From positions 1 through 10,830 of the forward strand of contig USCX01000044.1 of assembly GCA_900553285.1 (NCBI GenBank): a stretch of DNA of 10,830 nt, given 5' to 3'. A program made the translations under genes and the position numbers. The DNA is from an uncultured Prevotella sp. (GTDB lineage: Bacteria > Bacteroidota > Bacteroidia > Bacteroidales > Bacteroidaceae). Positions 1-6,136 of this stretch are shown piece by piece. Under the pieces are notes generated by a model. It made no database searches, was not told where the DNA came from, and saw nothing but the letters and a program-made list of their open reading frames with translations. The number at the start of each line of letters is the position of its first letter. Positions within the stretch are counted from its first letter, which is position 1.

Positions 1-207
1 CCGGCGTATGCCGTGTCGGCCTACGTGGCGTGGTCCCGCGTCTACGGGAAGAAACACGACTGGTGGGATGTGGCCGCCGGTGCTGCCATCGGCACCGCAT
101 CGGCTTTCGTCTTCACCCGTCCGCGCCACAACGGTCCGGACCTCACTTTCACCCCCTCGCCCCTGCCCGACGGGGCCTTCGGTTTCTACTCCACCATTTC
201 GTTCTGA
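1..207 (+). CDS. PAP2-family phosphatase, C-terminal fragment (5' end outside window)
   Basis: Only the last 68 codons are present, open from base 1 to the TGA at 205-207. The fragment contains SRVYGKKHDWWDVAAGAAIG, which matches the third signature of the PAP2 (type 2 phosphatidic acid phosphatase) superfamily, SR-x5-H-x3-D, with the catalytic His and Asp both present. In Bacteroidales such enzymes include lipid A phosphatases and undecaprenyl-pyrophosphate or phosphatidylglycerophosphate phosphatases, and the fragment does not show which. After the motif comes a polar tail of about 45 residues ending in GFYSTISF. A terminal aromatic residue after alternating hydrophobics resembles an outer-membrane beta-strand ending, but that is only suggestive. 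The gene is convergent with the glycan cluster, so co-transcription is excluded, although a role in envelope lipid metabolism would fit the neighbourhood. The GTG at 13 is an internal codon, not the start. Confidence 0.85.
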   Translation, partial: PAYAVSAYVAWSRVYGKKHDWWDVAAGAAIGTASAFVFTRPRHNGPDLTFTPSPLPDGAFGFYSTISF

Positions 208-279
208 CCACACCGCGCTTCACGTCACGGCCCGCGCTCATGCCGTCAGGCAAGGGACAGACACAGGCTGCCGCACCCG

Positions 280-363
280 ATTCCCGTAGCGCACCGACAG
301 GAAATCCTAACGCCCCGACTGTCTGCCCCATCGCGCCGACAGAAACCACCGGCAGGGCGTCAG
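280..363 (-). repeat. Array of degenerate 21-bp repeats in the convergent intergenic region
   Basis: Read on the minus strand, three consecutive 21-base blocks occupy 322-342, 301-321 and 280-300. They begin CTGTCGGCGCG, CAGTCGGGGCG and CTGTCGGTGCG. The middle block ends TTAGGATTTC, as do or nearly do the units at 4040-4081. A weaker fourth block at 343-363 overlaps the stop codon of the adjacent glycosyltransferase. Against a consensus I derived by eye (opening CTGTCGGCG, closing AGGATTTC) the three blocks match at roughly 14, 19 and 13 of 21 positions. The 15-mer GACAGGAAATCCTAA at 296-310 recurs inverted at 4051-4065. The function is unknown; this could be a dispersed intergenic element. 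Confidence 0.55.
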
Positions 364-1346
364 TCCTCCTCCATGCTCCACCCGTGTGCCGCACCATGCC
401 GCCCCAACTGTTCCACCATCTGTTCCACCCTCTTTGCCCACGGCGCGAAATCAAGGGCAGCCTGATAGTTCCGCTCCACCAAGGGCTGGTAATCCCCGAT
501 ACGGGACAAGATGGCCTCCAATTGTGCGGCCGGATTCTCCATGTCCGCCTCAATCACGGGATTGTAACCGACCAGATCTTCCAGCTCCCCCGGACAATGG
601 CCCACGACAAGGCATTTGGACAACATCGCCTCCCAATATCGTATCGTCAGCGTTTCCACATCCCGGGCGGCGGCATCCGTCCAACTCCGGGGAAACGACA
701 CCGTGATTTTCCACCGCCTCAACCCTGCGGCGAAGGCTGAAAACGTAGGGAAAGCCCACCCGTCCTTGCCCCGGCCGTCGTCATTATAAATCAGTTTGTG
801 CCGGCCGGCAAATCCGTCCCGCATCAGGGCCTCATGGTAAGCCGGCCACCTCCTTCCGAGTTCGTAGACGTCCCCTTCACGCTCGACGAGCAGCGGACCG
901 GGCGCATAATCTGAAACAGACACACCCTCCGGCAGGTAGAAGAAACGCCGTCCGGGAAACAGGCGGGAGAAGCGTTCCGCCACTTGGCGGGACGTCATGA
1001 AGCACGTCTCCACACCCAGCAAGCGCAAATCGCGCTCCAGCACCGGCCACGTATCCGGCCAGCAATCCCATAGGACTGGAATGAACTTTCCCCGGTAGGG
1101 CATGCAGGCTTTCATCAGGTGACCGCCCCGCGCACAGACCAAATACGTCCGCCCATGACCTCGGGGAACAAGCCGCAGTTCCCTTCCCCATTTACACACT
1201 GCGCGCCAGCACTTGTTCGCCGCCAACCCCTCCCGCCGGACATAGCGGCCGCCGGCCTGTTTCCAAGCCTCGCAAAAACTTTGCATATAGACCTGCCCGT
1301 CACTCCCGGTGCGGGGCACGTCTATCAATTCAATCCCGGTAAGCAT
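360..1346 (-). CDS. Glycosyltransferase, GT-B type (Glyco_trans_1_2-like C-terminus)
   Basis: A 328-residue protein predicted to add a sugar to the surface glycan at the cytoplasmic face of the inner membrane. The C-terminal half contains RYWEAMLSKCLVVGHCP (about 236-252) followed by ELEDLVGYNPVIEAD. This resembles the sugar-nucleotide-binding region of GT1/GT4-like transferases (Glyco_trans_1_2), where an Arg/Glu-rich helix precedes a loop that contacts the donor. The N-terminal half has a conserved-looking segment IPVLWDCWPDTW (89-100) and CFMTSRQVAERF (115-126), as expected of the acceptor-side Rossmann domain. It is the last gene of the cluster. I chose ATG 1346 because AGGA lies five bases upstream and the overlap with the preceding DUF5672 gene is only 17 bp. 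ATG 1382 would add MSIYLLTLNRTA but overlap by 53 bp. An open frame to 1583 exists but lies inside the upstream gene. Donor and acceptor are unknown. Confidence 0.8.
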   Translation of the reverse strand: MLTGIELIDVPRTGSDGQVYMQSFCEAWKQAGGRYVRREGLAANKCWRAVCKWGRELRLVPRGHGRTYLVCARGGHLMKACMPYRGKFIPVLWDCWPDTWPVLERDLRLLGVETCFMTSRQVAERFSRLFPGRRFFYLPEGVSVSDYAPGPLLVEREGDVYELGRRWPAYHEALMRDGFAGRHKLIYNDDGRGKDGWAFPTFSAFAAGLRRWKITVSFPRSWTDAAARDVETLTIRYWEAMLSKCLVVGHCPGELEDLVGYNPVIEADMENPAAQLEAILSRIGDYQPLVERNYQAALDFAPWAKRVEQMVEQLGRHGAAHGWSMEED

Positions 1347-2148
1347 CGCCGTCCTGTTTAGGGTCAAAAGGTATATACTCATGCCAGAAACGCTCCCAAA
1401 TCTTTCCCCTCGACCAATAATGGCAACCGAAAGGCAGGCGGCCTCCCGTCTCACGCAAGGCACGCACAGGGTTGTTCTCAAAAGCAAAACGGAGGGCCTC
1501 CCGCCACGGAGGGACACGTATGCCCGCCCTCCGGCGGACGTAGACAGAAAAGAACACGTCTTCCTGCGCCTTGCTTTCGCCAAACGTCAAACGGGCTATC
1601 TCTGCGGCAAAGGCTTCCGTCACCGCCTTCATCTTCCCGATACGGCGCAGGCTGAATCCGCCGTTCCCCACAGCGTAATGCAGTTGGGCGTGGGTGACGC
1701 GCTCCGTAGAGCCCGGCGGACAGAGTGTGCGCCTGAGCAGACGTATCCCGTCGCCGAGCGTACGTTGGAACAGGTTGTCGTTCGGCAGCCACGGGCTCCC
1801 GACGTAATCATATCCCCGGGCACACCAATCGGCCAGGTCGTCACGAAACACGTACGCATCCAACTGATAAATCAGCATGTACTCATAGGCCTCATACAGG
1901 CCGTAGAAGCCGGAAGAAAGGCACAGGCTGTTATAACCGCGTACGCCGCGGAACCACTTGTCGCCGATCACCTTCTCCGTCACGTTCCGAGGACAAGACC
2001 GGAGAACCCCACTGAGGTCGACACCTGCGGGATGAAGCAACGAAACGTCGTAACGCCCCAACACGTCAAGACACCGCGCAAAGGCAAACGCTTCGCTCGG
2101 CACGAAGTCCCGGTAGACGGGAACCACAACCACGACAGTCTTCTTCAT
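1330..2148 (-). CDS. DUF5672-family protein, probable glycosyltransferase
   Basis: A 272-residue protein with the hallmarks of DUF5672, a family found in bacterial polysaccharide clusters and presumed to contain GT-A-like transferases. It opens with a hydrophobic strand, MKKTVVVVVPVYRDF. It continues with YEYMLIYQLDAYVFRDDL (88-105), where the DAYVF-x-DDL stretch could play the DxD-like role. Then come YDYVGSPW (113-120), VGNGGFSLRR (160-169), EDVFF (196-200) and LPFGCHYW (238-245), all characteristic in order and spacing. ATG 2148 is chosen because this strand is the natural N-terminus; the frame stays open to 2355 but that extension is arginine/proline-rich noise overlapping the acetyltransferase. 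A 106-bp gap separates it from the preceding gene, and its 3' end overlaps the following glycosyltransferase. No experimental function is known to me for this subfamily. Confidence 0.85.
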   Translation of the reverse strand: MKKTVVVVVPVYRDFVPSEAFAFARCLDVLGRYDVSLLHPAGVDLSGVLRSCPRNVTEKVIGDKWFRGVRGYNSLCLSSGFYGLYEAYEYMLIYQLDAYVFRDDLADWCARGYDYVGSPWLPNDNLFQRTLGDGIRLLRRTLCPPGSTERVTHAQLHYAVGNGGFSLRRIGKMKAVTEAFAAEIARLTFGESKAQEDVFFSVYVRRRAGIRVPPWREALRFAFENNPVRALRETGGRLPFGCHYWSRGKIWERFWHEYIPFDPKQDGDAYRD

Positions 2149-2232
2149 AGGCACGGGCACAAGTGTATCCGCGCCGCCGGATGAAGGCCGGCAACCGACG
2201 GGGAGCAAGACAAAGGACGGACAAGGGGAAAC

Positions 2233-2255
2233 GCCTTTCCTGAACGGGGAAAGGC
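2233..2255 (-). terminator. Hairpin abutting the acetyltransferase stop codon (possible attenuator)
   Basis: A perfect 8-bp inverted repeat, GCCTTTCC at 2233-2240 and GGAAAGGC at 2248-2255, with a 7-base loop. Its 5' edge on the minus strand overlaps the TAG stop at 2255-2257. In the direction of transcription it is followed by GTTTCCCCTTG, which is not a real U-tract, so efficient intrinsic termination is doubtful. It lies in the only gap of about 100 bp inside unit B and could reduce or stabilise transcript for the two downstream genes. Confidence 0.3.
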
Positions 2256-2800
2256 TACGGCCCGACAAACCGCAGCAGACCGCGGCTGCGGTCGCGCAGC
2301 CGCCGGGCGGGACAACCGGCATAGACGCCCCACGGGGCAAGCGGACGGTTGACAAGGGTCATGGCGCCAGCCACGGCCCCTTCGCCTACGGTCACACCCG
2401 GAAAGACCACGCAATGGGCGCCCAGCTGGCTGTAACGGCAGAGACGCACCTCGCCACCAGTGACGTGCGTCGTACCGGCCTCGTTCATCGGCCCGATGAG
2501 CCAGTCGCCCCCAAAGTCGTCCATCGCGCTGAAAATGGTCGTGCGGGGCGACACACCGGTGTAATCTTCCAACACGATACCCTGCGCGCCGTAGAGGGCG
2601 GCGTAGGCTGAGACATGGACATGCGACCCCACCGTCACCCGGCCGGAAAGCACGCAGAAGTCGTCTATGCGCACGTGGTCGCCGAGCGTCATTTCTTCCG
2701 CGCCGTAGATGGAGGCAAGGCGGCTCACCCTCACGTCGCGTCCGACGCTGCGGAAGCCCAGGGCCAGGAGTTCGTCGCGGGTCAGGAACGACGTGTTCAT
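2255..2800 (-). CDS. Hexapeptide-repeat (left-handed beta-helix) acyltransferase, probable sugar O/N-acetyltransferase
   Basis: A 181-residue member of the LbH acetyltransferase superfamily, predicted to transfer acetyl from acetyl-CoA to a sugar or sugar nucleotide in the cytoplasm. Hexapeptide repeats ([LIV]-G-x4 type) run from about residue 29 to 82 (IYGAEEMTLGDHVRID, then CVLSGRVTVGSHVHVS and ALYGAQGIVLEDY). They resume at 118-150 (VRLCRYSQLGAHC, VVFPGVTVGEGAVAGA). Between them is a loop containing TTHV (110-113), whose His is a candidate catalytic base. The C-terminus has the usual WGVYAGCPARRLRDRSRGLL cap. The start ATG overlaps the aminotransferase stop in an ATGA junction, implying translational coupling. 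The pairing suggests N-acetylation of the amino sugar made by that aminotransferase, as with VioA/VioB or FdtB/FdtC. O-acetylation of a glycan is the alternative. Confidence 0.85.
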   Translation of the reverse strand: MNTSFLTRDELLALGFRSVGRDVRVSRLASIYGAEEMTLGDHVRIDDFCVLSGRVTVGSHVHVSAYAALYGAQGIVLEDYTGVSPRTTIFSAMDDFGGDWLIGPMNEAGTTHVTGGEVRLCRYSQLGAHCVVFPGVTVGEGAVAGAMTLVNRPLAPWGVYAGCPARRLRDRSRGLLRFVGP

Positions 2801-3902
2801 CGGCGGACGAGGCGAAGGGCGCGGTCGCCGTCCGCGTCCGTAAGGTCCTGGTGAATGGGCAGACAGATGACCGTGTCGGCCATGCGGACGGCCACCGGCA
2901 AATTGTCAGGAGCCGCCGACGGCAACCCGCGATAGGTGGGGAAGGAACTGATGAGCGGGTAGAAATAGCGGCGGCCGCAGACGCCGTGCTCACGCAGGCG
3001 GAAATAAAGCTCGTCGCGCGTTTCGCCATACTGCGCGGCGTCGACAAAAATCGGGAAGTAGGCGTAGTTGTACACCACGCCGGGCGCGTCGTCCAACAAG
3101 CGTATACCAGACAAACCGCGAAGCGCTTCGTGGTAACGCAGGGCGACGTCCCTGCGTCGCGCGATGGCCTTGTCCACGTGTTTCAGCTGCAGCAAGCCAT
3201 AGGCCGCCCGCACCTCGTCCATCTTGCCGTTGATGCCGGGCGCCACCACGGTCACCTCGTCGGCAAAACCGAAGTTTTTCAGATAGTCGATGCGCTGCTT
3301 CGTCTTGGCGTCGTGACAGATGAGGGCGCCGCCCTCAATGGTGTTGAATGCTTTCGTCGCATGGAAACTCAGGGTCGACATGTCGCCCTCGTTGAGCACG
3401 GAGACACCCTTTTGCCGGACGCCGAACGCATGGGCCGCGTCGTAGATCACCCGCAGCCCGTATTTGTCCGCTATTTCCTGGATGGCCTTTGTCTGACACG
3501 GCTGGCCGTAGACATGCACGGGCAGGATGGCCGTGGTCCGCGGCGTGATGGCCGCCTCGATTTTCTCGGGGTCGATGTTTCCCGTCGCCGGCTCCACATC
3601 GACGAAAACGGGCCTGATGCCGTTCCACCAGAGAGAATGGGTCGTCGCCACGAAGCTATAAGGCGTCGTGATGACCTCACCCGTAATGCGGAGAGCCTGC
3701 AACGCACAGATAAGAGGGAGCGTGCCGTTCGTAAAGAGGCTCACGTAAGGCACACCGAGGTATTCCGTCAGCGCATGTTCCAGCTCCTGATGATAGTGGC
3801 CGTCAGCCAACGGCGCTGCCAGATATCTTCGAGATAAGGGACGAACTCCTCCAACGGGGGCAAGAGGGGCGACGTCACCGTAAGTGTTTTTTCTTCCGCC
3901 AT
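2797..3902 (-). pseudogene. DegT/DnrJ/EryC1/StrS sugar aminotransferase, frameshifted near its N-terminus
   Basis: A PLP-dependent enzyme predicted to aminate a nucleotide-linked keto-deoxyhexose. The main frame (2797-3801) carries SLFTNGTLPL for phosphate binding, the pyridine-binding Asp in YDAAHAFG (3441 region), and the Schiff-base Lys in SFHATKAF (codon 3352-3354). It also has KNFGF, GINGKMDE and a RRYFYPLISSF C-terminal segment. The family N-terminus is in another frame: from ATG 3902 it reads TLTVTSPLLPPLEEFVPYL, then EDIWQRRWLT. Relatives continue with NNG-x-x-HQ-x-LE. Here the frame breaks after the Leu codon at 3804-3806, and GHYHQELE resumes at 3801 in the main frame. The 3902 frame then stops at 3768 after 44 codons. 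The main frame is open up to an ATG at 3981, but that ATG lies upstream of the promoter and encodes unrelated residues. A deletion of 7 (or 4) bases explains the break. It resembles VioA-like transaminases. A sequencing error remains possible. Confidence 0.8.
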
Positions 3903-3924
3903 AGTCAGTCAAACTGTGTGCGTG

Positions 3925-3958
3925 CAAAGATAATGCAAATGAGCGGAAAGCCCGCCAA
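3925..3958 (-). promoter_or_regulatory. Bacteroides-type promoter for unit B (aminotransferase onward)
   Basis: On the minus strand TATCTTTG (3932-3925) is an exact match to the Bacteroidota -7 element TAnnTTTG. A TTG (3958-3956) lies 23 bases upstream, so the -33 element is weak and loosely spaced. The expected transcript would start near 3918 and reach ATG 3902 after a short leader. This supports 3902 rather than 3981 as the native start of the aminotransferase. The assignment is by motif only. Confidence 0.55.
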
Positions 3959-4018
3959 GCGGACCAGGGAAACTTGCGCATACGGCACCGGGCGGGACGG
4001 CTGCGGCGCGAAAGCCGA

Positions 4019-4081
4019 CTATCGGGGCGACAGGAAATTCTGTCGGCGACTTAGGATTTCCTGTCAGCGCGACCGGATTTA
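4019..4081 (+). repeat. Array of degenerate 21-bp repeats between units A and B, with a 10-bp inverted repeat
   Basis: Three consecutive 21-base units on the plus strand, 4019-4039, 4040-4060 and 4061-4081. They begin CTATCGGGGCG, CTGTCGGCGAC and CTGTCAGCGCG. The second ends AGGATTTC, the third CGGATTTA and the first AGGAAATT. Against my by-eye consensus they match at about 14, 19 and 16 of 21. The same unit family, in opposite orientation, fills 280-342. Within this array GACAGGAAAT (4029-4038) and ATTTCCTGTC (4056-4065) form a perfect 10-bp inverted repeat with a 17-base spacer, so the DNA or its transcript could fold. The array lies just past the end of unit A and upstream of the unit B promoter. 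No known element name comes to mind. Confidence 0.6.
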
Positions 4082-4092
4082 TGGAAATCCGG
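4073..4092 (-). terminator. Hairpin just downstream of the GT2 gene (candidate 3' end of unit A)
   Basis: A perfect 8-bp inverted repeat, CCGGATTT (4073-4080) and AAATCCGG (4085-4092), with a 4-base loop, lies 8 bases beyond the stop codon of the GT2 gene. The position suits a terminator or transcript-stabilising stem, but there is no U-tract after it on the minus strand, so it is not a classic rho-independent terminator. It partly overlaps the last 21-bp repeat unit. Confidence 0.4.
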
Positions 4093-4100
4093 ATGGCCGC

Positions 4101-5111
4101 TCAGCGCCGCCTGTCCTTGGCGTCGAGGTGGCGGGCATAGCAGGCGGCCAGCCGGGCGAAGCGTTCGGGATGCCCTGACGTCCAACGGGCCAGCAGCGTA
4201 TAGCCCACTTTCTTCAACGACATGAGCGGGAAGAAGGCGGGCCGCGATTCCTGCATCAGCGCATAGTCGGCCGTGGCCAAGGCCTGTTTGCACAAAGCCA
4301 CCTGCGACTTTTTCAACACCCGTCGCGCCACCGCACGCCGGCGGGGCGGACAATTCGCCACGAACCACTTGCGCGTCCTGGCGCTCGTGGCCAGGAACGC
4401 AATACGGTCCCGACAGCGGGTGAAGTGGCTGGCGCTCTGCGGAAGGATGCGATAGACGCACGTTGCGTCGGGAAGGCAGCAGGCCTGGCTGCGATAGGAA
4501 AAATGATACCACCAGTAAATGTCGCCGCAGTGATACGTCCGCGCGTCGAGCGGCGGGAGCGTCGCCACGAGGTCGCGGCGGAACAGGAGCGAGGCCGTAC
4601 AGATGCGGAACCGGGAGGCGAGCAGGTCGTCGTAGACCCTTCCCTCGCGGGCGCGGAAGTCACCGTGCCGGAACGTGCCGCCCGCCTGGTCGTAGATCCG
4701 GTATGACGTGTAGCAGAAGCCGCACTCCGGGCGGCTCTCCATGAGCGCCACCTGTTTCTGGAGCTTGCGGGGGTCGGTCCAGTAGTCGTCGCCCTCACAC
4801 AGGGCGATGTACCTGCCCCGCGCGGCGGGAAAGAGGATGGAGCGATAGAGGTCGTGCGTCTTCGAGTATTGGTTTTCCGTCTGGCAGATGGGGCGGATGA
4901 GGTCCGGATAGCGCCGGGCGTATTCCTCGATGATGGCGCGGCAGCCGTCGGGCGAGGCGTCATCGTGAACGATGGCCTCAAAACGAAAATCCGTCTGCTG
5001 CGACACGATGCCGTCGAGGCACTGGCGGAGATAGGGTTCGTGGCGATAGACCGTACAGAGCACGGACACGATGATTTCGCCGTTCCTTTCCTTTTGTGTA
5101 GTCATACTCAT
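4101..5111 (-). CDS. Family 2 glycosyltransferase
   Basis: A 336-residue GT-A transferase of family GT2, expected to use a nucleotide sugar with a divalent metal at the cytoplasmic face of the membrane. The N-terminal Rossmann-like part shows VSVLCTVYRHEPYLRQCLDG (15-34) and then EAIVHDDASPDG (45-56), where paired Asp residues bind the nucleotide. ALCEGDDYWTDPRKLQKQV (103-121) is the metal-binding DxD-type region typical of this family. A later YHCGDIYWWYHFSY segment is a likely acceptor-side or catalytic-base region. The remaining ~110 residues are basic and arginine-rich, without an evident transmembrane helix, suggesting peripheral membrane association. It is the last gene of unit A, 17 bp after the GT-D-like gene, with an AT-rich stretch before the ATG. 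A second in-frame ATG lies at codon 3. Sugar specificity is not readable. Confidence 0.92.
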   Translation of the reverse strand: MSMTTQKERNGEIIVSVLCTVYRHEPYLRQCLDGIVSQQTDFRFEAIVHDDASPDGCRAIIEEYARRYPDLIRPICQTENQYSKTHDLYRSILFPAARGRYIALCEGDDYWTDPRKLQKQVALMESRPECGFCYTSYRIYDQAGGTFRHGDFRAREGRVYDDLLASRFRICTASLLFRRDLVATLPPLDARTYHCGDIYWWYHFSYRSQACCLPDATCVYRILPQSASHFTRCRDRIAFLATSARTRKWFVANCPPRRRAVARRVLKKSQVALCKQALATADYALMQESRPAFFPLMSLKKVGYTLLARWTSGHPERFARLAACYARHLDAKDRRR

Positions 5112-5128
5112 TATTTATACTTGGGCGC

Positions 5129-6118
5129 TCACCAATAGCACCCGTTCTCTATTGTTTCCAGTCCCTTGGGGCGTTCGCCGGCCGAGGGGCGCACCCAGGC
5201 GTCGTTGTAAAAGCGGTTGTATTCGGGGGCGGCGTCCCAGCGCGCGCCCTTGATGCCGAAAAGCATCTGCACCATGCTGGCCATGTGGAGGCCCACCTTG
5301 CCGCGCCGCCTGGCGTGGGCGGCAAGGTGGAAGCCATAGGCGCCGCACCCGACGAGCGCCACGTCGTAGTCCACCTCGTCCATCGCCTGTTTCATCGCGT
5401 CGAGCGCTTCGAACCACGTGCGGTAGGGCACGGCGTTGCCGGCGATGCTCTGCACGGCACGAATGCAGTGGAGCGAGGCGAAACGGGGCAGCACGTCGGT
5501 GCCGGGAAAGAGCTGCTCGCGCCGGTCATACTGCCGGCGGATGGTGTCGGCAAAGGGGTGGACAACAAGCACGCGCTTCCCCTCGAGCGCCGCCGACCAC
5601 GGCCGTTCATAGCGGTACGGGTCGAGAAAGCCCCACGGCGGACAGCGTTTCGCCCCGGCCAGCAGGCCGAGCGAGAGGGGATACCATTCTTCCTTCTGGT
5701 AGGAGACGAGGAGGTCGGCCTGCGGCAGGTCGGCGGCCACGAGCTCCGCGTAAGACTGTCCCAGCCCGTAGTCCGCCGGAAAGAAGCCCGCGTTGTTCGT
5801 CAGCCGCCGCATACTGTGACGCATGGACCGAAGCAAGGTGTAGCGATAGCGCAGCATCTGACCTACGTCGGCCCGGCGCAGTCCGTGCATGTGACTGTAA
5901 AAACAAAGAAAGGCTTTCAGTTCATACGTCCCCAGCTTCGTGGCCATGTGTCCCTGCCCGTCGGGATGTTCCAGCCAGTGGCGCACAAGGTCGTTGGCGC
6001 CCTGACAGTCGAGGTCGCAAGGCGGAAGGGCCATCACCCCGGGGCGGACCCGGGAAACGGCCTTGCCCGTGAGTTTCAGCGCGGTGACAAGGGCTTTCGA
6101 GAGCGGACGTTTCTTCAT
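5129..6118 (-). CDS. Uncharacterised protein resembling the GT-D-fold glycosyltransferase group
   Basis: A 329-residue protein that I do not recognise firmly. The best clue is YDVALVGCGAYGFHLAAHAR (251-270) followed by GKVGLHMASMVQMLFGIKGARWD (273-295). That is a Rossmann-like strand-glycine loop and a conserved FGIKG-x-RW, a pattern I associate with GT-D-like (DUF1792-related) proteins of Bacteroidales glycan clusters. GHMATKLGTYELKAF (57-70) could be the counterpart of the GT-D motif with an R/K-x-G-x-x-E core. A short hydrophobic strand KRVLVVHPFADTI (181-193) precedes a basic loop. There is no signal peptide or clear membrane segment; the N-terminus is basic (MKKRPLSKALVTALKLTGK). It sits between a DUF6492-like gene (18-bp gap) and the GT2 gene (17-bp gap), so a role in the same glycan is likely. 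A transferase function is inference. Confidence 0.7.
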   Translation of the reverse strand: MKKRPLSKALVTALKLTGKAVSRVRPGVMALPPCDLDCQGANDLVRHWLEHPDGQGHMATKLGTYELKAFLCFYSHMHGLRRADVGQMLRYRYTLLRSMRHSMRRLTNNAGFFPADYGLGQSYAELVAADLPQADLLVSYQKEEWYPLSLGLLAGAKRCPPWGFLDPYRYERPWSAALEGKRVLVVHPFADTIRRQYDRREQLFPGTDVLPRFASLHCIRAVQSIAGNAVPYRTWFEALDAMKQAMDEVDYDVALVGCGAYGFHLAAHARRRGKVGLHMASMVQMLFGIKGARWDAAPEYNRFYNDAWVRPSAGERPKGLETIENGCYW

Positions 6119-6136
6119 GATTTCTTCCGGATTAAG

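Noticed and set aside
2160..2167. TACACTTG on the minus strand as a -7 promoter element for the DUF5672 gene
   Set aside because: It has one mismatch to TAnnTTTG, no -33 element at proper spacing, and sits only about 11 bases before the start codon.
2851..3837. A 328-codon open frame on the plus strand
   Set aside because: It is antisense to the aminotransferase, whose catalytic motifs are unambiguous on the minus strand.
3903..3981. Start of the aminotransferase at ATG 3981, giving an unbroken 394-codon frame
   Set aside because: The first 60 residues do not resemble the family, the real N-terminal sequence lies in another frame from 3902, and the start is upstream of the promoter motif.
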